A stretch of DNA of 64,000 nt from Pseudomonas borbori (GCF_900115555.1 NZ_FOWX01000007.1:1-64000), one strand, 5' to 3'. Positions 43,916-53,082 are shown, counted from the stretch's first letter. Notes: generated by a model not told the origin, from the letters alone. A program made the numbers and translations.

Positions 43916-44680
43916 ATGTACAAACTCGAAGTTCAGGATCTGCACAAGCGCTACGGCAGCCACGAAGTGCTCAAGGGCGTGTCCCTGGCGGCCAAGGCTG
44001 GCGACGTGATCAGCATCATCGGCTCCAGCGGCTCGGGCAAGAGTACCTTCCTGCGCTGCATCAACCTGCTCGAACAGCCTCACGGCGGCAAGATCCTGCT
44101 CAACGGCGAAGAGCTGAAGCTGCTGGCCAACAAGGAAGGCGCGCTCAAGGCCGCCGACCCCAAGCAGTTGCAGCGCATGCGCTCGCGCCTGGCCATGGTG
44201 TTCCAGCATTTCAACCTGTGGTCGCACATGAGCGCCCTGGAGAACGTCATGGAAGCGCCGGTGCACGTGCTCGGTATCGCCAAGGCCGAAGCCCGGGAAA
44301 AAGCCGAGCATTACCTGAACAAGGTCGGCGTGGCCCATCGCAAGGATGCCTACCCGGCGCACATGTCCGGCGGCGAGCAGCAGCGCGTGGCGATCGCCCG
44401 CGCCCTGGCCATGGAGCCGGAAGTGATGCTCTTCGACGAACCGACCTCGGCCCTCGACCCCGAACTGGTCGGTGAGGTGCTCAAGGTCATGCAGGATCTG
44501 GCCCAGGAAGGTCGCACCATGGTGGTGGTGACCCACGAAATGGGCTTCGCCCGCGAGGTCTCCAACCAGCTGGTATTCCTCCACAAGGGGCTGGTCGAGG
44601 AGCGTGGCGACCCGCGCGAAGTGTTGCTCAATCCACAATCGGAACGCCTCCAGCAGTTCCTCTCTGGTAGCCTTAAGTGA
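43916..44680 (+). CDS. aotP: Arginine/ornithine ABC ATPase AotP
   Basis: HisP-type ATPase of 254 residues. Walker A GSSGSGKSTFL, Q-loop MVFQHFNLWSHMS, signature MSGGEQQRVAIARAL, Walker B VMLFDEPTSALDPE and switch His in VVVTHEMGFA are complete. It drives AotQM. The start at 43916 follows AGAGAGTGGAAACC; a GTG 9 bases earlier is less likely. 18 bases after aotO, 41 before argR. Confidence 0.95.
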   Translation: MYKLEVQDLHKRYGSHEVLKGVSLAAKAGDVISIIGSSGSGKSTFLRCINLLEQPHGGKILLNGEELKLLANKEGALKAADPKQLQRMRSRLAMVFQHFNLWSHMSALENVMEAPVHVLGIAKAEAREKAEHYLNKVGVAHRKDAYPAHMSGGEQQRVAIARALAMEPEVMLFDEPTSALDPELVGEVLKVMQDLAQEGRTMVVVTHEMGFAREVSNQLVFLHKGLVEERGDPREVLLNPQSERLQQFLSGSLK

Positions 44681-44721
44681 GCGGCATGCCCTTGCCCGTT
44701 TACAGAGCCTAAACTGCCCCC

Positions 44722-45702
44722 ATGACTGCCCATCGAATCGGCTTCCTGCTTTGGCCCAACTGCAAACCCCTGACCCTGGCGTTGGCCGAGGAGGCCTTGC
44801 GCGTTGCCCAGCGTGTCCACCCGGACGTGGTCTACGAACTCTCGTTCATCCAGGCCGAGCTCCCGGCCGAAGGCGCCTGGCGTCTACCGGGAGAAGCCTG
44901 GACGGGCAAGCTGGAGGGTTTGCACAAACTCTTCCTGCTTGCCGACGCGCCCCCCGCGCCCATGCCCCTGGCCTTGTCCAGCGCGCTCAAGCAGCTGGTG
45001 CGCAGCGGTTGCGTGATCGGCGCGATATCCGCTGGGGTCTATCCCCTGGCGCAGCTGGGTCTGCTCGACGGTTATCGCGCCGCCGTGCACTGGCGCTGGC
45101 AGGACGATTTCAGCGAACGTTTCCCCAAGGTCATCGCCACCAGCCATCTGTTCGACTGGGACCGTGATCGTCTCAGCGCCTGCGGCGGTCTGGCCGTGCT
45201 CGACCTGCTGCTGGCCCTGCTGGCCCGCGATCACGGCGCCGAGCTGTCCGGCGCGGTGTCGGAAGAGCTGGTGGTCGAGCGTATTCGCGAGGGCAGCGAG
45301 CGCCAGCGCATTCCATTGCAGAACCGCTTGGGCTCCAGCCACCCCAAGCTGACCCAGGCGGTGCTGCTGATGGAGGCGAATATCGAAGAGCCGCTGACCA
45401 CCGACGAAATCGCCCAGCACGTCTGCGTCTCGCGCCGCCAGCTGGAGCGCATCTTCAAGCAGTATCTGAACCGGGTGCCCAGCCAGTACTACCTGGAGCT
45501 GCGCCTGAACAAGGCGCGCCAGTTGCTGATGCAGACCAGCAAGTCGATCATCCAGATCGGCCTGTCCTGCGGCTTCTCCTCCGGCCCGCACTTCTCCAGC
45601 GCCTACCGCAACTTCTTCGGCGCCACCCCGCGCGAGGACCGCAACCAGCGGCGCAGCAACAGCCCCTTCGAGCTGACCTCGGCGCCGGTCGAGCGCGGTT
45701 GA
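44722..45702 (+). CDS. argR: Arginine regulator ArgR (AraC/XylS family)
   Basis: Regulator of 326 residues with an N-terminal DJ-1/class I amidotransferase-like domain (1 to about 190, including VRSGCVIGAISAGVYPLAQLG) and a C-terminal AraC helix-turn-helix pair (TDEIAQHVCVSRRQLERIFK, IIQIGLSCGFSSGPHFSSAY). This is the pseudomonad ArgR type, unrelated to E. coli ArgR. It binds arginine and activates aot and arginine succinyltransferase genes while repressing biosynthesis. Last gene of the aot operon, so it likely autoregulates through the site at 40206. Confidence 0.94.
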   Translation: MTAHRIGFLLWPNCKPLTLALAEEALRVAQRVHPDVVYELSFIQAELPAEGAWRLPGEAWTGKLEGLHKLFLLADAPPAPMPLALSSALKQLVRSGCVIGAISAGVYPLAQLGLLDGYRAAVHWRWQDDFSERFPKVIATSHLFDWDRDRLSACGGLAVLDLLLALLARDHGAELSGAVSEELVVERIREGSERQRIPLQNRLGSSHPKLTQAVLLMEANIEEPLTTDEIAQHVCVSRRQLERIFKQYLNRVPSQYYLELRLNKARQLLMQTSKSIIQIGLSCGFSSGPHFSSAYRNFFGATPREDRNQRRSNSPFELTSAPVERG

Positions 45703-45849
45703 GCAGCTTCGGCCCGCTCCATGTCATCGATCGGCCCGGTGCGGCAACGGTCATAGAAGTGCGTACTGCGCGGAGCAGTACAGCGTCTCCGGACTGTTCG
45801 CTGCGCTCCTGAGTCGGCCCTAGATTGGGCCAGAGCCCCTGCCGATGGC

Positions 45850-46695
45850 TTATTCCCCTCGGGCCTGATCGACCTGCCGCGGAAACAGCGGATTGCCGCA
45901 GCGGTTACAGAAGGCCGCGCCATGCTCGTGGAGATCCTTGGCGCAGCTTGGGCAGTCGTGCCTGAGCTGGTCGCCAACGCGCATGGCGCTGGCCAGCTCT
46001 GCGGTAAAAATCCCGGTCGGCACGGCGATGATCGAGTAGCCGGTGATCATGATCAGGGTAGAAAGCGCCTGGCCCAGCGGCGTTCGCGGCACTATGTCGC
46101 CGAAACCCACGGTGGTCAGGGTCACCACGGCCCAGTAGATGCCCTTGGGGATACTGGTGAAGCCATGGGCGGGCCCCTCGATCACGTACATCAGGGTGCC
46201 GAACACCGTTACCAGGATGGCGATGCTGGCGAAGAACACGATGATCTTCTGCCGGCTGCCGCGCAGCGCCGTGAGCAGGAAGTTGGCCTGGCGCAGGTAG
46301 GGGCTCAGCTTGAGTACGCGGAACACCCGCAGCATGCGGATCACCCGGATGATCAGCAGGTACTGGGCGTCGGCGAACAGCAAGGCGAGGATCGCCGGCA
46401 GCACCGCCAGCAGGTCGACCAGGCCGTAGAAGCTGAAGGCGTAACGCAGCGGTTTGGGCGAGCAGTACAGGCGCACCACGTACTCGATGGCGAACAGGGC
46501 GGTGAAGGCCCATTCCAGATTGAGCAGCAGCTGGCCATAGCGGTCGTGCACATCGCTCAGGCTGTCGAGCATGACCACCACCAGGCTGGCCAGGATGGTC
46601 AGCAACAGCCAGCGGTCGAAGCGCTGCCCGGCCGGAGTGTCGGTCTGGAAGATGATGATGTACAGGCGCTGGCGCCAACTTCGGCTGTTTTCCAT
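45850..46695 (-). CDS. Voltage-gated-type potassium channel with C-terminal zinc ribbon
   Basis: Inner-membrane protein of 281 residues with six helices. The fourth holds a regular arginine ladder (IIRVIRMLRVFRVLKL), the voltage-sensor pattern, and the pore loop TLTTVGFGDIVP is a potassium selectivity filter. After the last helix comes CPSCAKDLHEHGAAFCNRCG, a four-cysteine zinc ribbon, found in some bacterial Kv-like channels. The ATG at 46695 is chosen as the start of the cytoplasmic leader; its ribosome site is weak. Convergent with argR. Physiological role is not known. Confidence 0.87.
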   Translation of the reverse strand: MENSRSWRQRLYIIIFQTDTPAGQRFDRWLLLTILASLVVVMLDSLSDVHDRYGQLLLNLEWAFTALFAIEYVVRLYCSPKPLRYAFSFYGLVDLLAVLPAILALLFADAQYLLIIRVIRMLRVFRVLKLSPYLRQANFLLTALRGSRQKIIVFFASIAILVTVFGTLMYVIEGPAHGFTSIPKGIYWAVVTLTTVGFGDIVPRTPLGQALSTLIMITGYSIIAVPTGIFTAELASAMRVGDQLRHDCPSCAKDLHEHGAAFCNRCGNPLFPRQVDQARGE

Positions 46696-46870
46696 GGATA
46701 GGCCCAGTGGAGTGGGAGCCTGCAGCCTAAGCAGCTCGAAGGGGCGATGGCAAGACGAACGTGCTGGTAGCGAGCCGCAACCGATCCGGCGGCCATCGTT
46801 CCTGGCGAGAGCCGTGGTGCGCTCAGGCTGGATTGCGCCGCCGTCAGCGGCTTCGGCACGTCTTGGCTGA

Positions 46871-46894
46871 GTTGCCCGCCCGCGGGCGGGCAAC
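46871..46894. terminator. Perfect 24-bp GC palindrome after the AGCS gene
   Basis: Arms of 12 bases (GTTGCCCGCCCG and its complement) meet without a loop, 11 bases beyond the symporter stop. There is no T-run, so it may act as an mRNA 3' stabiliser rather than a strict terminator. Confidence 0.5.
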
Positions 46895-46905
46895 TGGTGG
46901 GCAGC

Positions 46906-48357
46906 TCAGGACGGCTGGGGCTTGGCTCGGGCGCTATCCGACACCTCGGGCGCAGCGGTTTGCCCTTGTGGGATTGGCCAGGCCTGTGGGTCGATGTTCA
47001 GGTCGGGGAACATGCTTGGGTCGAAACTGGGGCTGACGATGCCAGCAGCACGCTGACGTTCGTAGTCGCGCATCAGACGCAGGCCTACCTTGAGCAACAG
47101 AAGCAGGGCGATAAGGTTGACCAGGGCGAGCAGGGCCATGGTCAGGTCGGCGAAGGCGAACACTGTGTTGAGATCCTGCAGGGCACCCCAGAGGATCAGG
47201 ACCAGGGTCAACAGACGGAAGCTTGCAACTGCCACGGGACTGTCCAGACCCATGAAGCTCAGGCTGTTTTCGCCCAGGTAGTAGTTGTAGACCATCGAGG
47301 TGAAGCAGAAGCAGAACAACGCCAGACTGACGAAGGCACGCCCCCACTCACCCACGTGCTCAGCCATGGCCGCCTGGGTCAGGGCGATGCCGCCAAGATT
47401 GCCGCCTGGCTGGTAGACCTCCGAAAGCAGCACGATCATCGCGGTGCAGCTGCACAGCACCAGGGTGTCGATGAACACGCTGAATGCCTGCACGATGCCC
47501 TGGTTGACCGGGTGGGGTACGTCGGCCACGGCGGCCACGTTGGGCGCACTGCCGAGGCCGGCTTCGTTGGAGAACAGGCCGCGCTTGATGCCGTGCAGTA
47601 TGGCTGCGCCGACACCGCCACCGACGGCCTGTTCCAGGCCGAAAGCACTGTTGAAAATCATCAGCAGTGCCTCGGGAATGCGCTCTACATGGCTGCCCAA
47701 TACGTACAGGGTCATGAGCAAATAGCCGAGGGCCATGACCGGCACAAGGATTTCGGCGAACCTGGCGATGCGCTGGAGGCCGCCGAAGATGATCGCCGCC
47801 AGCAGGCCTGCGATCAGCGCGGCGCAGGCATAAGCCGGCAGACCGAGGGTGTCGTTGAGTGAGGTGGCGATGGTGTATGACTGCAGGGCGCTGAAGCCGA
47901 AACCGAAGGTCACCAGCAGCAGGATCGAGAAGACCACCGCCAGCCAGCGCGACTTCAGACCGCGTTCGATATAGAAGGCTGGCCCGCCACGATACAGACC
48001 GTTGCTGCCGCGAACCTTGAAGGCTTGCGCCAGGGTGCATTCGAAGAAGCTGGTGGCCATGCCGAGCAGGCCGATCATCCACATCCAGAACACCGCCCCC
48101 GGGCCGCCCAGGGTAATGGCGACGGCGACACCGGCGATGTTGCCGGCACCGACCCGGCCGGCGACGCTCAGGGTCAGGGCCTGAAACGAGCTGATCTGTC
48201 CTTTCTGGTGTTTGAAGGCACTGCGCAGGATGCCGAACATGGCGGCGAAGTGGCGCAGTTGCACGAAACGGGAGCTGCAGGTGAATAGCACACCGATGGC
48301 CACCAGGGTGACGATCAGTACCTTGCCCCAGAGCAAGTCGTTGAGGAAATCAAGCAT
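46906..48357 (-). CDS. AGCS-family sodium:amino acid symporter
   Basis: Inner-membrane carrier of 483 residues with about eleven helices, of the alanine/glycine:cation symporter family. Signature segments are SVAGRVGAGNIAGVAVAITL and FSNEAGLGSAPNVAAVADV, both diagnostic. It imports alanine, glycine or a related amino acid with sodium. It lies downstream of a hydrolase, a RidA protein and a DadA-like oxidase on the same strand, with a 135-base gap, so it probably takes up their substrate. The substrate is not determined by sequence. Confidence 0.88.
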   Translation of the reverse strand: MLDFLNDLLWGKVLIVTLVAIGVLFTCSSRFVQLRHFAAMFGILRSAFKHQKGQISSFQALTLSVAGRVGAGNIAGVAVAITLGGPGAVFWMWMIGLLGMATSFFECTLAQAFKVRGSNGLYRGGPAFYIERGLKSRWLAVVFSILLLVTFGFGFSALQSYTIATSLNDTLGLPAYACAALIAGLLAAIIFGGLQRIARFAEILVPVMALGYLLMTLYVLGSHVERIPEALLMIFNSAFGLEQAVGGGVGAAILHGIKRGLFSNEAGLGSAPNVAAVADVPHPVNQGIVQAFSVFIDTLVLCSCTAMIVLLSEVYQPGGNLGGIALTQAAMAEHVGEWGRAFVSLALFCFCFTSMVYNYYLGENSLSFMGLDSPVAVASFRLLTLVLILWGALQDLNTVFAFADLTMALLALVNLIALLLLLKVGLRLMRDYERQRAAGIVSPSFDPSMFPDLNIDPQAWPIPQGQTAAPEVSDSARAKPQPS

Positions 48358-48492
48358 GGCGAAGCTCTCTGCGATTGGAATTGGGATTGTCGAGGCAGAA
48401 CGATTCAGCTTTCGGTTGGGCAGGCGCAGGGAACTGCAGGGCGCGGCCGATGGCGTTGCGCTGGCGGGTTCTCGACGACCTGTCGATTCTCG

Positions 48493-49209
48493 TTATGAGC
48501 GGGCGGCAGCCACGAAGGCCTGAAACAGGCGGCTTTCCTCCGGGTTGATACGGTATTCGGGGTGCCATTGCAGGCCCAGGGCGAAGCGCCGGTCGCGGCG
48601 TTCCACGGCTTCGATCAGGCCGTCCTCGGAGCGTGCTGCCGGCAGCAGGTTGTCCGGCAGTTGTCGGGCACCCTGGTGGTGTACCGAGTTGACCCGCAGG
48701 CGGCTGCAGCCGAGCAGCTGCTGCAACTGACTGTCCGGAGCGATATCTACCGGGTGCCAGGGGTGGTCGTGGGCCGTCGCTTGCATGTGTTCGAGGGCTC
48801 CGGGCATGTCGCTGTCGAGATCCTGGTAGAGGCTGCCGCCAGAGGCGACCACTAACAGTTGCATGCCGCCGCAGATGCCCAGCACCGGCATGTCCCGGTC
48901 CAGAGCACCGCGCAGCAGGGCCATCTCGAAGGCGGTGCGTGTCGCCTTGGTGCTCACGCTCTGGTGCTGTGTGCTCTGGCTGTAGAGCTCTGGTGGGATG
49001 TCGAACATGCCGCCGCTGACGAGCAGGGCATCGATTCGTTCCAGGTAGTCCTGCACCGCCGACAGCTCATGTGGCAGGGCGACCGGCAGGCCGCCGGCGG
49101 CACTCACCGCCTCGGCATAATTGACGCGCAGGGCGTACCAGGGGTCGAGCGAGTAGCCACCGCCTTGCGGTTCGACATCCAGGGTGATTCCAATCAGGGG
49201 TTTGCGCAT
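48493..49209 (-). CDS. Class I amidotransferase-type hydrolase (PuuD-like)
   Basis: Cytoplasmic protein of 238 residues related to gamma-glutamyl-GABA hydrolase PuuD. Nucleophile Cys is in VLGICGGMQLL, and the His-Glu pair in LGLQWHPEYRI. Such enzymes cleave gamma-glutamyl amides. AAGGAAC precedes the ATG at 49209; an ATG 15 bases upstream overlaps the ridA stop and is less likely. Next to a RidA protein and a DadA-like oxidase, it probably processes an amide or gamma-glutamyl product of an amino acid; the substrate is unknown. Confidence 0.8.
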   Translation of the reverse strand: MRKPLIGITLDVEPQGGGYSLDPWYALRVNYAEAVSAAGGLPVALPHELSAVQDYLERIDALLVSGGMFDIPPELYSQSTQHQSVSTKATRTAFEMALLRGALDRDMPVLGICGGMQLLVVASGGSLYQDLDSDMPGALEHMQATAHDHPWHPVDIAPDSQLQQLLGCSRLRVNSVHHQGARQLPDNLLPAARSEDGLIEAVERRDRRFALGLQWHPEYRINPEESRLFQAFVAAARS

Positions 49210-49220
49210 GGCGGTTCCTT

Positions 49221-49577
49221 TCATTGCGGGCGGGCGGCGATCACCAGCATCTCCACCAGTACGTCGGTTGAGGCGAGGTCGGCCTGGGTCGTGGCGCGGG
49301 CCGGTGCACTGCCAGCCGGCAGCCAGCGATCCCAGGCCGCGTTCATGGCGGCGAAGTCTCTTTCGATGTCTTTCAGCCAGATCTGGACACTTAACAGGTT
49401 GGAGCGATGGCTGCCGGCCTGTTGCAGAAGGCTGTCGATCTTTGCCAGCACCTGTTCGGTCTGGCTGGCGCAGTCACCCTGGCGGTCGTCCGGAACCTGG
49501 CCGGACAGGTAGATGAGATCGCCGTGGAGCACGGCGCCACTGAGGCGCGGGGTGCTGGCGATACGCTCGATATGCAT
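49221..49577 (-). CDS. RidA-family enamine/imine deaminase
   Basis: Protein of 118 residues of the YjgF/YER057c/UK114 (Rid) family. The arginine expected to bind substrate carboxylate is in PARATTQADL, followed by the conserved VLVEMLVIA. RidA proteins hydrolyse reactive enamines and imines released by PLP or flavin enzymes. Directly after the FAD oxidase gene (16 bases), it would hydrolyse the imino acid formed by it. Confidence 0.87.
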   Translation of the reverse strand: MHIERIASTPRLSGAVLHGDLIYLSGQVPDDRQGDCASQTEQVLAKIDSLLQQAGSHRSNLLSVQIWLKDIERDFAAMNAAWDRWLPAGSAPARATTQADLASTDVLVEMLVIAARPQ

Positions 49578-49593
49578 GGGAAGCTCCTGTCGA

Positions 49594-50856
49594 TTAGCGA
49601 GAGTTGCAGTTGGGAAGACTCAAGCCTTCCAGCGAGATCGGGCTTTTGCGCCCGGAAATCAGGGATGAAAGCACCTGGCCACTGGCACAGGCCAGGGTGA
49701 AGCCCAGGCTGCCGTGGCCGCTGTTGAGCCAGAGGTTGGTAAACGCGGTGGCACCGAGCAGCGGCGTACCCTGTGGCGTGCAAGGGCGCAGGCCGGCCCA
49801 GGCCTCGGCCTGCTGGTAATTGCCGGCACCAGGAAAAGTGCGCTCGCCCAGGCGGCGCAGGGCGCTGAGACGTCGTGCGTTGGGCTGAGCGTCGCGTGCC
49901 CCGATATCGACCATGGCGGCGACCCGTAGCTGGTGACCGAGACGGGCGTAGACCACCTTGTGGTCAAAGTCGGTCACGCTGAGCTCCGGGGCGATGGCAT
50001 CCGCTGCCAGCGGCAGGGTCAGGCTGTAGCCCTTGAGCGGGTAGATCGGCAGGTGCAGGCCCAGGGTGCGGGCCAGGCTGGCGCTATGATTGCCCGCGGC
50101 GAGGACGAAGGCATCGGCGTTGATGGATTCTTCGCCCAGACGTAACGCCTGAATCTTGCCGGCGGCATGTTCGAAGCCGGTCGCCGGGCGCCCGCTGAGG
50201 CGGCGATAGCGGCCACTGGCTTGCAGGCGTTGCTCCAGCACCTGGCAGAAGCGCAGACAATCGGCGACTTCATCGCCGGCGCTGTAGATGCCGCCGGCCA
50301 GTTGTCTGGCGATGCCCTCTAGTGCAGGCTCCAGTGCCAGGCATTGGGCCGCATCGAGTAGCTGTTGCCCGGATGCTTCGCTCATTTTGCGTGCGGCCTG
50401 GTGCAGGCTGCTGCTATTGCGGTAGACCACCAGCTTGCCATTGCTGCGCCAGGCGAAGCCGTCGAGGCCGTCCTGCGCCCGCCATTGCGCCAGGGTCTGC
50501 TGGCTGTGCAGGGCCAGGCGCAGCAGGTGGCCGGTATTGCGCTGGTTGACCGAACTGCGACAGGCCGCGAGAAAGCTCAGGCACCAGCGCCATTGCCGCG
50601 GCTCCAGGCGCAGCCGAAATTTCAGGGGCGCAGCTTCACCCTGCAACATCCAGGCGAGCGCCTTGAACGGCACCCCCGCATCGGCCAGGGGCGAAACATA
50701 GCGATAGCTGAGTTGTCCGCCGTTGGCATGGCTGGTCTCCTGGGCGACCTGTGCATGGCTTTCGCACAGACTAACCTCATGCCCCTCGCGGATCAGTGCA
50801 TAGGCGGTGGCCAGACCTACTACCCCACCCCCAACTATTGCGACGTGCTTGCTCAT
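49594..50856 (-). CDS. DadA-like FAD-dependent amino acid dehydrogenase
   Basis: Flavoprotein of 420 residues of the DAO/DadA family. FAD-binding VAIVGGGVVGLATAYALIRE at the N-terminus, SHANGGQLSYRY near residue 45 (typical of DadA), and C-terminal GLRPCTPQGTPLLG with NLWLNSGHGSLGFTLACASG. It oxidises a D-amino acid (or secondary amine) to an imino acid, passing electrons to the respiratory chain. ATG 50856 follows GGAGG. First gene of the cluster and divergent from a LysR regulator that probably controls it. It is not the alanine dadAX pair, as no racemase is present. Confidence 0.87.
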   Translation of the reverse strand: MSKHVAIVGGGVVGLATAYALIREGHEVSLCESHAQVAQETSHANGGQLSYRYVSPLADAGVPFKALAWMLQGEAAPLKFRLRLEPRQWRWCLSFLAACRSSVNQRNTGHLLRLALHSQQTLAQWRAQDGLDGFAWRSNGKLVVYRNSSSLHQAARKMSEASGQQLLDAAQCLALEPALEGIARQLAGGIYSAGDEVADCLRFCQVLEQRLQASGRYRRLSGRPATGFEHAAGKIQALRLGEESINADAFVLAAGNHSASLARTLGLHLPIYPLKGYSLTLPLAADAIAPELSVTDFDHKVVYARLGHQLRVAAMVDIGARDAQPNARRLSALRRLGERTFPGAGNYQQAEAWAGLRPCTPQGTPLLGATAFTNLWLNSGHGSLGFTLACASGQVLSSLISGRKSPISLEGLSLPNCNSR

Positions 50857-51028
50857 CCGTGCCTCCAGGAATGCTCGATGGGCCCAGCTTGCCGCCGCCG
50901 GCAGCAGAGATCGAATGAGCAGATGCAATGCCGCCATTACCTCAGGTTATGGGTGCGGGGCGTTATGCTGTGGCTCAGGGCGCCCGACAGGCGTCCTCGA
51001 ACCCATTACCCGGTGATAGGAGTTTTTC

Positions 51029-51928
51029 GTGCGACTGCGTCATATCGAAATCTTTCAGGCAATCCTGCAAACCGGCTCGGTAACCGGCGCCGCCAAGCTG
51101 CTGAACATCACCCAGCCTGCAGCGACCAAGGCGCTACACCATGCCGAGGCGCAGCTGGGCTTCAGCCTGTTCACTCGGGTTCGCGGGCAGTTGCACCCCA
51201 CGGCGGAGGCGCGCCTGCTGGAGGCGGCCACAGGCAAGGTATTCGACGACCTGCGAGAGGTGCGCCGCCTGGCAGGCAACCTGCGCGGCCACAGTGATCG
51301 CCCCCTGCGCATTGTCACCACGCCGACCCTGGCGCAGAGCCTGCTGCCGGCGAGCATCGCGCAGTGGCGGCGGCGCTACCCGAGGACGCCCTGTACCCTG
51401 GCGACTCATCACACCCGGGAGCTGGTCGAGAGCCTGCTGCTGCATGAGGCGGATATCGCTTTCAGTCTGCAAGAGCCCATGCATCCAGCGTTGCGCGGCA
51501 AGCCCCTGGCTCAGGGCAGCATGCGGGTGATCGCGGGCCGCGGTCAGTGGAGCGCGGTGCTGGCCGGCAAACCCATGGCCTTGCAGGAGCTGGCGGGCCA
51601 GCCACTGATTGCCCTGGACACGCGCGACGGCCTGGGCAGTCAGCTGAGCAGCCAGCTGGATGAAATGGAGGATGCCCCGGTGATTACCACCTACGTGCAG
51701 ACCTATCAGGTGGCGCGCTCGTTGGTGGAGGCCGGGCTCGGCCTGGCCGTGGTGGATCCCTTCACGGCGCTTGCCCATACCTCGGCGGCCCTGCAAGTGC
51801 GCGAGCTGCACCCCTGCATCATGGTGACGTTGTATGCCGTAAGTAGGCTCAGGGATGGCGAGCATCCGGCTGCCAGCGCCCTGATCCGGCAGATGGCGGA
51901 TCAGGCCAGGCAGTTGCTGGAGCGCTGA
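51029..51928 (+). CDS. LysR-family regulator of the adjacent amino acid cluster
   Basis: Regulator of 299 residues with the LysR helix-turn-helix (SVTGAAKLLNITQPAATKAL) and a C-terminal periplasmic-binding-like effector domain. It starts with GTG at 51029, preceded by AGGAG. It is transcribed away from the DadA-like gene with a 172-base shared promoter region, the standard LysR arrangement. The likely effector is the amino acid degraded by that cluster. Its stop is followed 8 bases later by a palindromic repeat that belongs to the converging urea transporter gene. Confidence 0.87.
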   Translation: MRLRHIEIFQAILQTGSVTGAAKLLNITQPAATKALHHAEAQLGFSLFTRVRGQLHPTAEARLLEAATGKVFDDLREVRRLAGNLRGHSDRPLRIVTTPTLAQSLLPASIAQWRRRYPRTPCTLATHHTRELVESLLLHEADIAFSLQEPMHPALRGKPLAQGSMRVIAGRGQWSAVLAGKPMALQELAGQPLIALDTRDGLGSQLSSQLDEMEDAPVITTYVQTYQVARSLVEAGLGLAVVDPFTALAHTSAALQVRELHPCIMVTLYAVSRLRDGEHPAASALIRQMADQARQLLER

Positions 51929-51935
51929 GCAGGGT

Positions 51936-52018
51936 TCAGAGGTTGTGAAAAAATCGAGCGCCGCAGCGGACGTTCGGAGGCGGTCGCAGCAGGCGAGAGT
52001 TTTTTCACAAACTCTCAG
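51936..52018 (-). repeat. Stop-anchored palindromic element after the urea transporter gene
   Basis: On the minus strand it begins 1 base after the transporter stop: CTGAGAGTTTGTGAAAAAAC, ending GGCGCTCGATTTTTTCACAA then CCTCTGA. Terminal inverted repeats surround a GC-rich centre, and T6 follows the distal arm. Confidence 0.75.
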
Positions 52019-52019
52019 G

Positions 52020-52937
52020 TCAGTATTTGCCCCGCGGCGCGCTCGCCTCCACCGCCTGCTGCCAGCATTTGCGGCCGGCCTGAACCAGCCAGCAAGCGAG
52101 GATAAAGGGCATGGTCAGCGCCGGCAGACCGAGTGCGTCGAAGCCCGGTTGCAGGAGCAGGGCGAGGCCGATGCCGAGCAGCGGCGCCCAGGGTTGGCGA
52201 TGCACCTGGCTCAGGGCGATAGCCGCCAGTGTGGCGTTGTAGCCGTATAAGCCGGCGAGGGCGCTGTGCTGGTCCCAGCCCTGCTGCAGCGCCAGGCTCA
52301 AGCCGGCGGCGGAGCCGAGCAGGGCCCAGCAGGCGGCGCGGCGATCGGCCAGCAGCAAACCGAGCCACAGGCACAGCCCGGCCAGGGGCTGGTCGAGGAA
52401 GATCACCTGGCCCAGACCGCGCAGCGGTGCCAGCAGACCGGTGAACCAATCGAGGCTGTAGGCCGCCGTGGCGGGGTCGTTGTGCAGCTCCAGTTGCAGG
52501 GAGGGTGCCAGCCACAACAACAGCCAGCTCAAGGCGACAAAGGGAAAGGTGAAGGCGGGCAGCCACCGGCGCTCGCGCATGCGGCGCATCCAGGGCGCGA
52601 GCACCAGGCTGGACAGGCCGGCAGCGAAGATGATCAGCAGTGGCAGCAGTGGCGACCAGCTGAATTGCGAGCTGGCCAGCAGCCCCAGGAGGATGCCGTT
52701 GTAGCCGTATAGCCCGGCGTCGATGTCGGCCTGCGGGTAACCACGGCGCTGCGCGGTGAGCATGCTGATCAAGCCGCCGAGCAGGGCGCCGCCGAGCAGA
52801 TGCGGCGCGCCGATCAGCAGCGCCAGCACCACCAGCAGGCCGCAGCCGGCATGGCTGAGCAGGAATATCTGGCTGAAGCCGCTGAGCAGGGTGCCCATGC
52901 CGCGCAGGGCGCGCAGTGGTAGAGACAGCTGGTGCAT
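52020..52937 (-). CDS. Urea transporter (UT family)
   Basis: Inner-membrane protein of 305 residues built of two homologous halves, each containing the UT signature: DIDAGLYGYNGILLGLLAS in the first and SALAGLYGYNATLAAIALS in the second. These line the urea channel. The ATG at 52937 starts MHQLSLPLRALRG; its ribosome site is weak and a start further upstream cannot be excluded. It stands behind the pyk terminator on the same strand. Because allantoate degradation, encoded 10 kb away, makes urea, it may handle urea from that route, but no urease genes are visible here. Confidence 0.87.
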   Translation of the reverse strand: MHQLSLPLRALRGMGTLLSGFSQIFLLSHAGCGLLVVLALLIGAPHLLGGALLGGLISMLTAQRRGYPQADIDAGLYGYNGILLGLLASSQFSWSPLLPLLIIFAAGLSSLVLAPWMRRMRERRWLPAFTFPFVALSWLLLWLAPSLQLELHNDPATAAYSLDWFTGLLAPLRGLGQVIFLDQPLAGLCLWLGLLLADRRAACWALLGSAAGLSLALQQGWDQHSALAGLYGYNATLAAIALSQVHRQPWAPLLGIGLALLLQPGFDALGLPALTMPFILACWLVQAGRKCWQQAVEASAPRGKY

Positions 52938-52950
52938 GTACGGTCGGCCT

Positions 52951-52980
52951 GAATAAAAAGAGGCGCCGATCAGGGCGCCT
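52951..52980 (-). terminator. Intrinsic terminator of pyk
   Basis: On the minus strand AGGCGCC, loop CTGATC, GGCGCCT is followed by CTTTTTATT. It ends the ttuD-pyk transcript just before the urea transporter gene. Confidence 0.85.
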
Positions 52981-53012
52981 GCAAACTGGCAAAGCCAGCG
53001 TGGGATTGTTCG

Positions 53013-53033
53013 GTAGGGTGCGCCGCGCGCACC
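53013..53033. repeat. Single REP copy
   Basis: GTAGGGTGCGCCGCGCGCAC, one base different from the main REP family, alone between pyk and the urea transporter gene. It is the only copy right of 27.5 kb. Confidence 0.75.
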
Positions 53034-53082
53034 ACAAACCGGATAGGCCGTTGGCAGGAGCGCAGGGCGCATCTTACGCCGC

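Noticed and set aside
45703..45849. Possible small RNA or terminator between argR and the potassium channel gene
   Set aside because: Only a 6-bp hairpin (GTACTG/CAGTAC) without a T-run; not enough to call.
52015..53037. Alternative minus-strand frame of 340 residues over the urea transporter gene
   Set aside because: Arg/Pro-rich out-of-frame translation; the neighbouring frame gives a clear two-repeat urea transporter.
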